NCBI GenBank assembly: GCA_948567375.1
Contig: OX419760.1
Coordinates: 21,018,001 to 21,082,000, forward strand
Source of the DNA: Lunularia cruciata
Taxonomy: Eukaryota; Streptophyta; Marchantiopsida; Lunulariales; Lunulariaceae
Length of the DNA: 64,000 nucleotides
Direction of reading: 5' to 3'
The position numbers were made by a program, and so were the translations under genes. The notes under the pieces were generated by a model. That model saw nothing but the letters and a program-made list of their open reading frames with translations. It did not search any database and was not told the origin of the DNA. Within the stretch, counting starts at the first letter, position 1, and each line of letters starts with the position of its first letter. Of this stretch, positions 47,755-58,755 are shown piece by piece.

Positions 47755-49128
47755 CGTGACAAAGTAACCGCAACAGCAAACCCGAACCACCAACTGCAAC
47801 CGCAAGAACCTCACCAAGTGCCAACACCACCATGTGCCAACACCACCAAGTGACAATACCAACTAAGCACCACCCACTAATGTAACTCTAACCAAGATAA
47901 CTACACTTGGAGAAAGGGCAAACTGTAACCTGTCATCATAACACGCACTCTCACGATCTACAGGTCATCACTTCATGCCTCACCGGAGAGAAACAAAGGT
48001 AGTCTGACTGATCATCACTCTAGCCTCACCATTGAGAGTACACCAGAGCACCAACGCTCAAAAGTCAGTGCACCTCACACAAACGTGGTGCACAAACAAG
48101 AAGCAAAGAATGGAGGGGATCCAATCATAAGAAATCTAAACAAAAACCCTCTATCTCATAACACAACACGGGACTGACTCTGCCACCATTTGGCATTTGA
48201 CATAAGAGAAGTTCGTATCCAAGTCCTAAGCTACCAAGATCACCAAGAATGGGATCAAACTGCCTCTCCTAGCCAAAGCTACATGTGTATAGATAACAGT
48301 TGTACAGTCATTATGACAACAAGTGAGGGTGGACCAGTTGGCTAGGGCACCAATCTAGGAACAAGAGATCTAGGGGTCAAACCCTATTGCGCACAATCTA
48401 GCAGGGAAGGCAGATTTTGCCAACCAATGACCAAGATCTACTCTAAACTAGTTAGCCTCACGCTAGCAAGCTGGCTTGCTGGCCCTTTTGGCCCTTCTAG
48501 GCCTTTGTAGCCTCTCATAGCCCACAACCCTATGCCTCTAAACGCCAAAATTCAGCCAAATGAGGCCTTTCTTCTTGCCACTTCGAACCTCCTCCAAAAT
48601 TAGCAAAACTTCTCCAAATTTGTGAAAGTTCTCCAAACTAGCAAAACTCCTCCAAATCCGGCCAAACATCAAAAAATCCTCCAAATCTGGCCAAAATCTG
48701 ACCAAAATCTGACATAAAATCTGACATAAACCCTAAAGTTGGCTATCCGCCAAATCCCCTGCTAACTTTCTACTTGAGCCAAATTGACAACACGAGTTTT
48801 TCCAAATCACAAATTCATGAGAATAGCTTCCCAACTCTACCTTCAATTTGACTTTCTAAGCCCAACTTGTAGAAAATTGGTCTTGCTTTCACCTCCTGAG
48901 CTCAAAATCACAACCATTGCTCAGAATTTGCTCCTTCTTTGCTCAAAATTTGGCCAGCGCTTCCGCACACCGTCCGCCTAACTGCCAAATCTGCATCAAT
49001 TGAACAAGCTTCTGCACACTAAGGAAACACTGAACTTGAATTGAGCTACCAACAATCCACCGAGCTTGGAGATACCACTTACACTCAAAGTTCCTGCACC
49101 CAATTTCCCCCTGAATTCACTTCTCTGA
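47755..49128 (-). other. Element D leader between 5' LTR and gag
   Basis: 1.37 kb without a convincing ORF. Pyrimidine-rich on the plus strand, with degenerate CTCCAAA...CAAAA repeats at 48590-48730. A TGGTGGCAGAGTC near 48176-48188 (minus) resembles a primer site but lies about 940 bp from the mapped LTR edge, so either the LTR is longer than the shared part or this is chance. Confidence 0.5.
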
Positions 49129-49570
49129 TGTAATTAGATTGCTTACCACTCTCAACTCAACACAACTCATATCAGTACTTGATCTGTCACTCTATAAACT
49201 GCCAACAACTGGGCACTAATTACAGTCAAGCCACACCCACTCAAGCATAGAGAATCCAAGTGACGCTCGTCGACCTCTGTCCACCATAGCCAGGAACTCG
49301 AAGGCTCAACATCAGAGAAGTGAGCTCCTTGGAGCTCACTTTGAAACTATACCCCCTGGACTCAAGCTAGCTCTGAAACCCTAACGGTCCCACTGATGGC
49401 ACACTTGACAGTGCAAAGTGACGGTGGGCCCCACCGTGAAGTCAGTACCCCAAACACAAAATCTGACCATTGAAAAGTAGTCTTTGAGAAACTGTTGAAA
49501 TAACTCTAACTACTATCACTGGAACTCTAGTGTCCGAGCATCTAGATGCAGCACTACAAATGGCGTGACA
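49129..49570 (-). repeat. Element D 5' LTR
   Basis: 442 bp; on the minus strand TGTCACGCC...CTAATTACA. Matches 31242-31692. Directly followed on the plus strand by family C coding remnant at 49571. Confidence 0.8.
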
Positions 49571-49742
49571 CAAAGGATGCCATAGAAGTGTGGGTATTTA
49601 ATGGATTTGCAAGTTTTTATTGTGGTTCATCCACTACTATTCTCATGTGGCAACACCATTGATAGACCTCTTGTGAAAGAACTCAAGCTTTCAATGGACC
49701 ACCAAGCACAAAGACACATTCCAGAAGTTGAAACATATGGTG
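49571..49742 (+). pseudogene. Family C pol remnant, middle piece
   Basis: Continues the reverse transcriptase cut at 31141: the segment equivalent to F-x-G-F-A-S-F-Y (about 49605), then a P-L-I-D-L-L-like segment. Cut by A2 after TGGTG (49738-49742, left TSD of A2); resumes at 56342. Confidence 0.8.
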
Positions 49743-50478
49743 TGTAATACCAGGGTTAGCCATATGATCTAGATGTGAAATTCGGTTTGGTAACTTCTAG
49801 AATGATGTTATACATGATGGTCAAAATAGATCAGATAGAAGTATCACCAAAAGAGTACTTCTACTAATAGGGCAAAAACCAAAATAAACTTGAGAACCTT
49901 AGAACCAATAACTAGACATATGATTTAAATGTGAGAATTGGTTTGGTAACATCTGGAAGGATGTTACGCAGGATGGACTAAACAGATCAAAAAGAGGTAT
50001 CACCAAAAGAGGACTTCTACTAATAGAGTAGGAACCAAAATATGCTTGAAATCTTTGAAGGCAATTTTGGAGGCCTAAATGGAAGAATTAGGCCTCGAAT
50101 ATGTACAGATTATTCCCCCCCCCAACAGAGCAGATGCTAGCCTTCCCTCCCCCCTGCTTTGTCTCATTGAGAGCTTTCCAATGGTACCTTACGTGATTCT
50201 GAGATTCATACAAGAAGATTCCCTAAAAGATTCCCTCCGGTCAAAGCTTGTTTGACCAACCAGATAGGACCTAGAACAGACAGGTCACCCATCCAAGTAA
50301 GTAATCCAAGGGTGGAGCTTGCTGCAGGTCACCTATCTGTGTCCCTAATCCTATGGTGGAGCTTCCTTGGAGGAGATCCTCTTTGTCTATATATAAAGAG
50401 AAGGTGCTCCCTTGGGGCATCGAATGTTTGAGTGTGCAATCTATGTTTTCTCTCTTCTCTTGTCCTTGGAGTATTACA
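49743..50478 (+). repeat. Copy A2 5' LTR
   Basis: 736 bp, TGTAATACC...GTATTACA, an 8-bp perfect terminal inversion. A C run lies near 50114. Confidence 0.93.
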
Positions 50479-50479
50479 A

Positions 50480-50491
50480 TGGTATCAGAGC
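50480..50491 (+). other. Copy A2 primer binding site, initiator Met tRNA
   Basis: Exact TGGTATCAGAGC one base after the LTR. Confidence 0.9.
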
Positions 50492-50621
50492 AAGTGTTAT
50501 AGTCCAAGAGAGTGGATCATCCCTCTTGGAATAGCACGAACTACTGAAACTGAGTAATTTGAGGTGGAGAACATAGAGTAATCGCTAGACTTAGGAAGGG
50601 CTTCAGAGAGCGGATGGGATG

Positions 50622-51046
50622 GATGCACCAGGGGGACAATTTCCCGCACCTAGCTTTCCACTTTCAAACCCATTCACATCAAGGTTATGTACATCTAGCG
50701 TGAGCAGATGAGGGTATCGCTAGTTTATCACTTTGGTGCGGAATTCGTAGACAAAGTGATGAACTCACCAAACCCGGTGATTCTACCTGTGGTGATATAT
50801 GACAGAGAGTGGGATTTGACGATCTACATTCTATTATGATAATATGGATATTAATGTCCCAAATCCTCTCCCTTTCAACACTCAAGTAGAAATCCGTTAT
50901 GTAGTGAGGCCGAAAGTGATGTTTAGAGATTTTGTGGTTAGGAATTTTGGTGAGGAGTATTATCAACTAGTGATAGCTTCTGAGGTCCCAATGGTAGTTC
51001 TGATAGTTTGTGCGCCTTCCAGAGTGATTATATTGACTCTATATTG
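50622..51046 (+). pseudogene. Family A leader ORFs (copy A2)
   Basis: First ORF start at about 50622 (MDAPGGQFPAPSFP), broken by a 1-bp loss near 50675 and later stops. Second ORF 50844-51047, 67 codons, open (MDINVPNPLPFNTQVEIRYV...), in a different frame starting about 10 bp after the first ORF's stop. Same arrangement as in A1. No known domain. Confidence 0.5.
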
Positions 51047-51080
51047 AAGTAGACGTTAGCAATCGGGTGTTGCAGGAACC

Positions 51081-52200
51081 ATGGATCCGTAGTTGCAAGA
51101 GCTGGTGCAAGGAATGCAAGGGATGCTGAATGAATTTTGAGAGATTAAGATGACCATGGAGACATTACAAAGTCGAGTGTAGATCCTCAGGAACGATCAA
51201 GCCATCCAAGGAGAAGAGCCGTCTCAAAGCTCAATACCTACGACTAAAGTACTTGGAGAGGCACCCGTGCCTACGAACCCTATCAACGATGAAGCCACAT
51301 TGCTACTCCGGATGAAGAAGACCTGCAACATCGAGCCTTACAAGGGGCAGCGTACGATGGGAGTAGTGGAAAATTGGATCTCAAGAATGAATCAATATTT
51401 CTGATTGTTCTCAATAGAGATCACAGAGCATGCTGCAGGCATGTTTGCATGTGGGTACTTGACCGATAAAGCGCTCACATGGTATGATGCTTGGGAACGA
51501 TCCATGCTGGCCAAGAGAAGGGAGGTCACATGGACAGCAATGCAAGAAGGACTGCTGAAGAATTTCCAATCGGTGGATTTTGTGTAGATGGCTTGAACCC
51601 GACTATGGGGATTGAGACAAAAGAATAGCGTACAAGAGTATGTGGAGGCATTTCTGGATCTACAAGTTGCGATTATTGACATGAGTCCAGCAGAGGGTCT
51701 TGACAATTTCAAACGAGGGTTGAAAGAGCGGATTCGCCAAGAAGTCATGGTGCAAAACCCTTGCATGGTATTTGAAGCCATTGCTTGTGCGCAAAGAATA
51801 GCAAGAGCATTACGTGGAGGTGAAGGAGTAGTTCCACCTCAACATTATCGGGCAGAAATGCCACACATGGGTGGACAAGTACCAATGGAATTGGGCAACC
51901 TTCAATTCCGGGATCAAGGAGCACGACCACTTCAAGAGGAGCGGGGACGGGTAGGAGAACAAAGAGATGAGTCCCACGAGGAGAAGGGACTCAAGGAAAA
52001 CAACGCCGTTGTTACAATTGTGGCCGTATTGGGCACATATCTACCAATTGTCACACTCGTTTCCCTAGAGGCCCTCGGCCTTTGTACAGGCAATCTTTGA
52101 ACAACATGGAGAGGCACATTGAAGAGGAGGAGGTGGAAACCACTTTGGAAAACAAAGATCACCAATAAATGTACCTTGCGGCCTTACTGGCTCAATAAGG
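51081..52200 (+). pseudogene. Copy A2 gag
   Basis: Start ATGGATCC at 51081. Gag core 51300-51780 (TCNIEPYKGQRTMG, YDAWERSML, GLKERIRQEVM), zinc knuckle about 52010-52060 (CYNCGRIGHISTNC). Stops at several codons in the first 500 bp and a 1-bp deletion near 51967 that puts the knuckle in another frame. Confidence 0.85.
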
Positions 52201-52263
52201 AAGCAGAGAAGTGAGGGAAGGAAGAAGAATAATGCGCAAAGATCACGAAAGGCAACCTTACAA

Positions 52264-55200
52264 TTGATTGTCGTGAATGGAATCCTAGAAGGTAATCAAG
52301 TGAGAGTATTAATAGATCCGGGAGCAACAGAGAATTTCTTGTCTTGCTTTGTTGCAATAAAATTGGGAATGGATCTAGAGAGAGATGGAAGTGAAGAAGT
52401 AGAGTTACCAAATGGACAAACAGAGAGGATTGAATCATTACCTAGACGGGTAACCTTCTCTGTAGGAGAATATCAGGAAGCAATTGAGTGGCGAGTGATA
52501 CAATTAGCCCATTATGATGCAATTTTAGGCATGCCATGGATGGAGCAGTACAACCCAATGGTGGATTGGAGGAAGAAAGTAGTGAGAACCCACCAATGGT
52601 CAATCATTGGGGTTAAAGAAAAATCACACAAGCAGAAACTGCCTCTATATGTTGTAGGGACGACAACTGTCTGTAAGACCGATAGATGTTTTATGGGTCT
52701 AATAAGAGAAGTCCAGAGTGCACAACTTGCTGGACAAATTCCTGAGAAATTGAAGGATGTGGTGGATGAGTTTCAAGATGTCTTTCCCCATGATCTACCC
52801 TCAGGATTACCACCTAAAAGGCTAGTAGATCACAAAATAGAGACACTCTCGGGGAAGACACCTCCTTGTAAGGCCCCATATCGCCTATCACCTCATGAGT
52901 TGGAGGAGTGTAAGACTCAAATTGAGGAGATGCTACAAAAAGGGTTCATCCAACCTAGCATATCACCATATGGGGCCCCTGTCTTGTTTGTGAAGAAGAA
53001 GGATGGTACAATGCGCATGTGCATTGACTATCGAGGTCTCAATCAACAAATAGTGAAGAACAAATACCCCTTACCTTGCATGGATGACATGTTTGATCAA
53101 CTCCATGGAGCAAGATACTTCACCAAACTAGACTTGCGGAGCGGTTATAATCAAATTCAAATTGCAGAGGAGGATGTGTACAAAACTGCCTTTCAAACCA
53201 AGTATGGCCACTTTGAGTATCTTGTGATGACTTTTGGCCGCACCAATGCGCCTGCCACTTTCATGAGCCTAATGAATGACATATTTCGTCCATACTTGGA
53301 TAAGTTTGTTATCGTCTTCTTGGATGATATCTTAGTATATAGTAGCACGATGACAGAACACAAACAACATCTACGAGAGGTCCTCCAGATTCTAAGACAG
53401 AATAAGTTGTATGCCAAAATCTCAAAGTGTGAGTTTGGCAAGTCTGAAGTAGACTACTTAGGGCATAGAGTAAGTGCAGAGGGCATTCAAGTATTGACAG
53501 ATAAAATATAGGTCATTCAAAAATGGAGTGCCCTAGAAGATCAGACTCAACTTAAGAGCTTCTTGGGGTTGACGGGATTCTATTGTAGATTTGTCAAGGA
53601 CTTCTCCAAGGTTGCACAGCCTTTAACGGCACTACTTGGCAAGGAGAAGAAGTGGACATGGGGAGCCGCACAAGAGTTGGCCTTTCAAGAATTGAAGGCC
53701 GCCTTGCTACATGCACCAATCTTGAAGTGGTATGACCCAAAACGTCCAATCAAGTTGGCTACAGATGCATCAAGCGTAGCAATATGAGCAGTCCTACAAC
53801 AAGAGTGGCATGACGGATGGCATCCAATTGCATATTTCTCTCGAAATTTGTTACCGGCAGAGCGCAACTACCACACCACAAAACAAGAAGAGGTGGCCAT
53901 TGTTCTAACAACTAAGCATTGGAAACACTACCTGGGCAAGAAGGCATTTGTAGTAAAGACACACCACAAACCTCTTGTCTACCTCGAGACGCAGAAGGAT
54001 CTATCTTGTCGCCAAATTTGGTGGGCAGAGTGGCAACAATGCTTCAACATGACAATCACCTATGTGGAAGGTAAGAAACAATTGGCAGATGCATTCACCC
54101 GTATGCCAATGGCCAAAAACTTGGTGGTAGAGGTTAAGATTAACCCTGAATTTTGGCAAGAGATTCTAGCTACTACAAAAACTAATCCACAGATTGTAGA
54201 AGCTTAATCATCCAAAGGTGTCACCAACACCCAAGGACTCACCTTTCGGGATGGCAGATTATGGATCCCAAATGTCCCAGACTTACGCACCACCATTCCA
54301 GCGGAATGTCATGATTTGGCTATTGCAGCTCATGTCGGCGTAGACAAGACCTTGGATGCAGTCAAGCGCCATTACTATTGGCCCAAGATGAGCAACGACG
54401 TGATGGACTATGTGCGTAGCTGCCTACTTTGTCAACAGAACAAAGCTTCTAATCAAGCTCCTGCAAGGCTCCTTCAACTTCTCTCCACTCCTACCCAATG
54501 TTGGGAACAAGTGAGTATGGATCTCGTCTGCGAATTACCCAAGACCACCTCAGGGTTTGACTCCATTGTGGTCTTTGTGGACCAGCTCAGAAAAATGATT
54601 CATGTACGCCCTACCACCAAGGAGGTGACCGCTCCACAACTAGCTCAACTATACTTAGATGCAGTCTTTGCTCACCATGGCTTATCTAGAGTAGTCATCA
54701 CCGATAGAGGCACCCAATTCACCAGTTTGTTTTGGCAAACACTCTTTGGTTTCTTCAAAACCAAGTTGGCCATGTCTACAGCTTACCACCCACAAAAAGA
54801 TGGCCAAACAGAGCGGGCTAATAGCACAATTGAAGACATGTTACGCGGCTTCACCTTAGAAGAGCAAGAGAGGTGGGACACCCTACTACCGTTGGTGGAA
54901 TTTGCTTACAACAATTTAGTGAATGCCTCCACCCAGGTCACTCCGTTCTTCCTCATGTATGGTGAGCATCCCTTCACACCTTCTAGCTTGATGAAGATCC
55001 ATCCAGTGACTACCAAGGTTGATGCAGTCAACACATTTGTTTCTAGAATCCAACAAGGTGTGGAGAGTGCCAAGCACAAGTTACAAATTGTGCAAAATCA
55101 ACAAAAGCAGTATGCTGATGCACACCGTAGGCACATGGAGTTCAATGTTGGGGATCAAGTGTGGCTATCAACAACCAACCTCACATTAGTTGGATCTCCT

Positions 55201-55580
55201 AAGCTCAGACCTCGTTTTATTGGGCCTTTCTCGATTCTTCGTCGCATCGACGTTGTGGCCTATCACCTTGAGCTACCACCACACATGAAGATCCATCCAG
55301 TGTTCCATGTCTCCCTACTATGCAGATATGCTCCCTGATCAGGCCAAGGTCCTTCCACACAGGACATTCAACCTTGTTCAACACTCATTGATGGCATAGA
55401 GGAATATGAAGTGGAGCGGATTCTCCAAAAGCGCATGCGTGGTACTCGCTATCCGCGGGTGGAATATCTAGTACAATGGAAAGGTTAACCCCCCTATGAA
55501 GCAACTTGGGAACCCGCTGCCAATTTGGCACATGCACCGGTGTTGGTGCAAGCATTTGAGCAACAATTGCGCAACGAGGA
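52264..55580 (+). pseudogene. Copy A2 pol with chromodomain, lightly broken
   Basis: Protease 52290-52540 ([13 protein letters not shown] instead of D-S/T-G, also in A1), reverse transcriptase 52860-53500 ([19 protein letters not shown], catalytic F-L-D-D near 53320), RNase H 53740-54090, integrase 54310-55100: zinc site HDLAIAAH and CLLCQQNK, then Asp in MDLVCELP, Asp in ITDRGTQF, Glu in GQTERANS, so the triad is intact; chromodomain 55385-55540 (EEYEVERILQKRM...VEYLVQWKG). Stops at 53509 (GAG to TAG), 53788 (GGA to TGA), 54206 (TAA), 55336 (CGA to TGA) and in the chromodomain near 55487. Chromodomains of this clade bind methylated histone H3 and steer insertion to heterochromatin. Confidence 0.92.
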
Positions 55581-55591
55581 CGTTGTGTCTT

Positions 55592-55606
55592 AAAAGGAGG
55601 GAGGTC
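55592..55606 (+). other. Copy A2 polypurine tract
   Basis: AAAAGGAGGGAGGTC immediately before the 3' LTR. Confidence 0.85.
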
Positions 55607-56341
55607 TATAATACCAAGGGTTAGCCATATGATCTAGATGTGAAATTTGGTTTGGTAACTTCTAGAATGATGTTATACATGATGGTCAAAATAGATCAGA
55701 TAGAAGTATCACCAAAAGAGTACTTCTACTAATAGGGCAGAAACCAAAATAGACTTGAGAACCTTAGAACCAATAGCTAGACATATGATTTAAAGGTGAG
55801 AATTGGTTTGGTAACATCTAGAAGGATGTTACACAGGATGGACTAAACAGATCAGAAAGAGGTATCACCAAAAGAGGACTTCTACTAATAGAGTAGGAAC
55901 CAAAATATGCCTAAAATCTTTGAAGGCAATTTTGGAGGCCTAAATGGAAGAATTAGGCCTCAAAAATGTGCAGATCCCCCCCCCCATACAAAGGAAAGGC
56001 TGGCCTTCCCTCCCCCTTGCTTTGTCTCGTCGAGAGCTTTCCAATGGTACCTTACGTGATTTTGAGATTCCTACAGGAAGATTCCCTAAAAGATTCCCTC
56101 CGGTCAAAGCTTGTTTGACCAACCAGATAGGACCTAGACCAGATAGGTCACCCATCCAAGTAATTAATCCAAGGGTGGAGCTTGCTGACAGGTCACCTAT
56201 CTGTGTCCCTAATCCTATGGTGGAGCTTCCTTGGAGGAGATCCTCTTTGTCTATATATAAAGAGACGGTGCTCCCTTGGGGCATCGAATGTTTGAGTGTG
56301 CAATCTATGTTTCTCTCTTCTCTTGTCCTCGGAGTATTAAA
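55607..56341 (+). repeat. Copy A2 3' LTR
   Basis: 735 bp. Its first bases read TATAATACC (G-to-A in the second base) and its last AA instead of CA, so both ends carry one change. Followed by TSD TGGTG (56342-56346), identical to 49738-49742. Confidence 0.92.
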
Positions 56342-58278
56342 TGGTGTCTTCAAGATCTATTCTTCAGCCATATGACCCTCAACTACCTTGTGTGGTTGAT
56401 TTTGATGCTTCTAACTTTGCCATTGAAATTGTGTTGCAATAAGAATTTCAAGATGAGTTACATCACATTGCCTTTGTATCTCATTGCCTAAACATTGTCA
56501 AAAGGAATTACTCTACTCGAGATCAAGAACAACTAGCAGTGGTATATGCCACCAAGGTTTGGAGACATTATCTCTTGTAACAAGTGATAATGCAAACCAA
56601 TCCCAAATCCTTGTTACGAACATTATATTTGTAGCACATGAAGAGTCAACATCATCAATGGGAGGAACAACTACTATTGTCTGACATCAAACTTGGGTAT
56701 AAACCTGGTTGGTTTTATGTCATCCTTGATGCACTATCACAATAACCTAATTTAAAGTCTCTTCTTCTCATCATGATGGCAATTATGGTGGTATCAATCA
56801 ATTCTAAATTCCAAATTGAGTTTAGGACCGCTTTACAATAGGACCCTTGTTTCAGATGGTACAAGGCCATCTTACAACATGCAATAAAGAGTACAACACC
56901 TTCTCCTTCAAGGAAGATCTTTTATTCTATCTAAACCAGATCTATGTTCCAGCCAAGGGTGATCTCTAACTTGTGCGCCTTCAAGAAACCCATGACTCAT
57001 CAATCATTGGTCACATGGATGTATACAAGACCTTGGATACACTCCAACATCAATGGAGGTGGCTCAATATGGCACAAGATGTTCAAGATTTTGTTTGATA
57101 TTGTGGGAGTTGCCAATGCAACAAGGCCAACAACCAAAAACCAAGTGGACTCCTTCAACCACTCCCCATCCATTACTTGGTGGGAACACATGAGCTTAGT
57201 TCTCATCACATACTTGCCCAAGACAAAACAAGGTCATATACCAATTGTGGTGTTTGTGGATAAACTTAGTAAGAAAATCCATTTGGCACCAACTTTTGAT
57301 ACCATGGATGCTCCAACATTGGCATAAATCTACTTTGACAATATTTTCAAGCATCATGGGATGACTTGTGTACTCATATACAATTGTGATCTTTGATTCA
57401 TTAGAAAAATTTTGTAAGCACTCTTCCAAAGACTTGGCACCTAGCTTACTTTGTCCATGACCTATCATCCTCAAATTGATAGACAAATTGAACATACATA
57501 TCACACCTTGAAAGATGTGCTTTGTGCCTTTATCAATGTTCACTATACTAACTAGGATGAGAATCTTGTAGCTACTAAGTTTGCTTATAGTAATTCCAAA
57601 TAGGTAAGCATCAAATTCTCTCCCTTTTTCCTTACTTTTAGCCAAGACCCACTTGTTCCAAATTCCTTTCTTACTCTGCTTCATCTCATGTCTCTCATAC
57701 TTCCACATTCTTGACCACCATATATTGATCCCTACAACAAGCCAAATCCCATCTCCTTGTTACCCAAAATTATCAAAACAATATGCAGACCAAGACCATC
57801 ATGATCTCACTTTTCAACTTGGTCATGCTTTCTTCTAGTAAACTACCCTACCTATGTGATACCCAAGTTCATAAACTTGCTCCTAAGTGGTTAGGTCTAT
57901 TTGATGTCACCCAGATCATTTCTCTTATTGCTTTTTGACTTGCCTTGCCTTCTCATATGCAAATCCACCCTATCTTTCACATTTTAAAACTAAAATCCTT
58001 TATTTCTAATCCATCTTCCTTTTCTCTTGTGTCCAGCCCCCTCCTCCTCTTGTGCTTATCAACAATCATGAAGAGTATGAAGTTGATCATATCCTTGCAC
58101 GTCGCCACATTCAACATGGCCGCCAACAACATACTGAGTACAAGGTCTTTTGGAAAAGGTATTCTCTTTATGATGCCACTTTAGAGCCTCTTTCTTATTT
58201 CCAGAATGCACAAATGACCATCCAAGAGTTTAAAGCTTCAATAGTGATGAAGATATCACCAACTAGTAGTGGGAGATA
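56342..58278 (+). pseudogene. Family C pol remnant, 3' part, with chromodomain
   Basis: RNase H 56370-56760 ('VVDFDASNFAIEIVLQ' near 56390), integrase zinc site 56985-57125 (HDSSIIGH; CGSCQCNK), core from 57180 with most catalytic residues blurred, and a chromodomain at 58065-58190 (EEYEVDHILARRHI). Frameshifts and stops throughout. A purine-rich AGTAGTGGGAGATA precedes the LTR. Confidence 0.8.
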
Positions 58279-58755
58279 TGTAACAATGTTGAATTTACCA
58301 ACAAGTTAGTCAAGACTAACAAAGTAGCAAATTAGCTTAGAATATTCTAGAAGCATCTAGGAAGCTTCTTGGTACCTTCCAAGTATTGGGTAATGTATGC
58401 AAAATGGTAACTCATAGGAAGAAGTTTCTTGGGAAGCTTCCTAGCTAGCTTAGCTTGCACGCCAAGTAGAAGACTTCTAGAAGGAAGCTTCTTGGGAAGC
58501 TTCTTGGCTAGCTTAGTTTGCATGCCAAATAAGTGGTCTCTAGAAGGAAGCTTCTTGAGAAATCAAGTTAATCGAGAAGCTACTTGCGAAGCTTCTTTGT
58601 TAGCTTGACTTGCACTCTAAGAAAACAGCTTTGAAAGCCTTGTATATTTCCCTATAAATACCAAAGCCTAAGCTCATGTTAGGCATTCAGAGTTCACTCA
58701 TTCAAGTGCCCAATGTGATCTTCCATTCTCCTATTCCTCTCCTTGGTCTTTTACA
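58279..58755 (+). repeat. Family C 3' LTR
   Basis: 477 bp from TGTAACAATG to TTTTACA (TGTAA/TTACA ends), after the chromodomain and a purine tract. TATAAATA at 58653-58660 fits a promoter. Upstream of it are six GAAGCTTC palindromes and two TTCTAGAA. No second LTR of this family is in the window, so the ends are inferred. Confidence 0.65.
58345..58595 (+). promoter_or_regulatory. Cluster of heat-shock-element-like palindromes in the family C LTR
   Basis: GAAGCTTC begins at 58361, 58433, 58484, 58496, 58547 and 58588; TTCTAGAA begins at 58345 and 58475. GAA-2-TTC and TTC-2-GAA are the paired half sites of heat-shock elements. The sites also sit in a longer imperfect repeat (GGAAGCTTCTTGGG...GCTAGCTTAG). 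Role inferred only from the pattern. Confidence 0.4.

Larger units (their letters stand above)
31142..49570 (-). mobile_element. Element D: gypsy retrotransposon carrying a DNA methyltransferase and a PHD finger
   Basis: About 9.9 kb without its inserts (B2 at 34420-42257 and a solo LTR at 43017-43696). Order in element orientation: LTR (49570-49129), leader, gag, protease, C5 DNA methyltransferase, reverse transcriptase, RNase H, integrase, PHD finger, polypurine tract, LTR. It lies inside the family C reverse transcriptase, whose reading resumes on the other side. The normal gypsy order RT-RNase H-integrase is kept; the methyltransferase is an extra domain between protease and RT. All domains carry nonsense codons or frameshifts, so this copy is dead. 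Retroelements with captured cytosine methyltransferases have been reported in dinoflagellates and a charophyte alga, as I remember; the pairing with a PHD finger I do not recall being described. Confidence 0.85.

Noticed and set aside
48176-48188. TGGTGGCAGAGTC as primer binding site of D
   Set aside because: It lies about 940 bp from the LTR edge shared by both ends; kept only as a remark unless the LTR proves longer.
57196-57708. 170-codon minus-strand frame
   Set aside because: Antisense to the family C integrase remnant; no recognisable protein.
58345-58595. CRISPR-like array of GAAGCTTC repeats
   Set aside because: Irregular spacing and degenerate units inside a plant LTR; better read as promoter-type repeats.
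1-58755. Integrated pararetrovirus instead of retrotransposons
   Set aside because: LTR pairs, primer sites, polypurine tracts, TSDs and integrase domains identify LTR retrotransposons; no movement protein seen.
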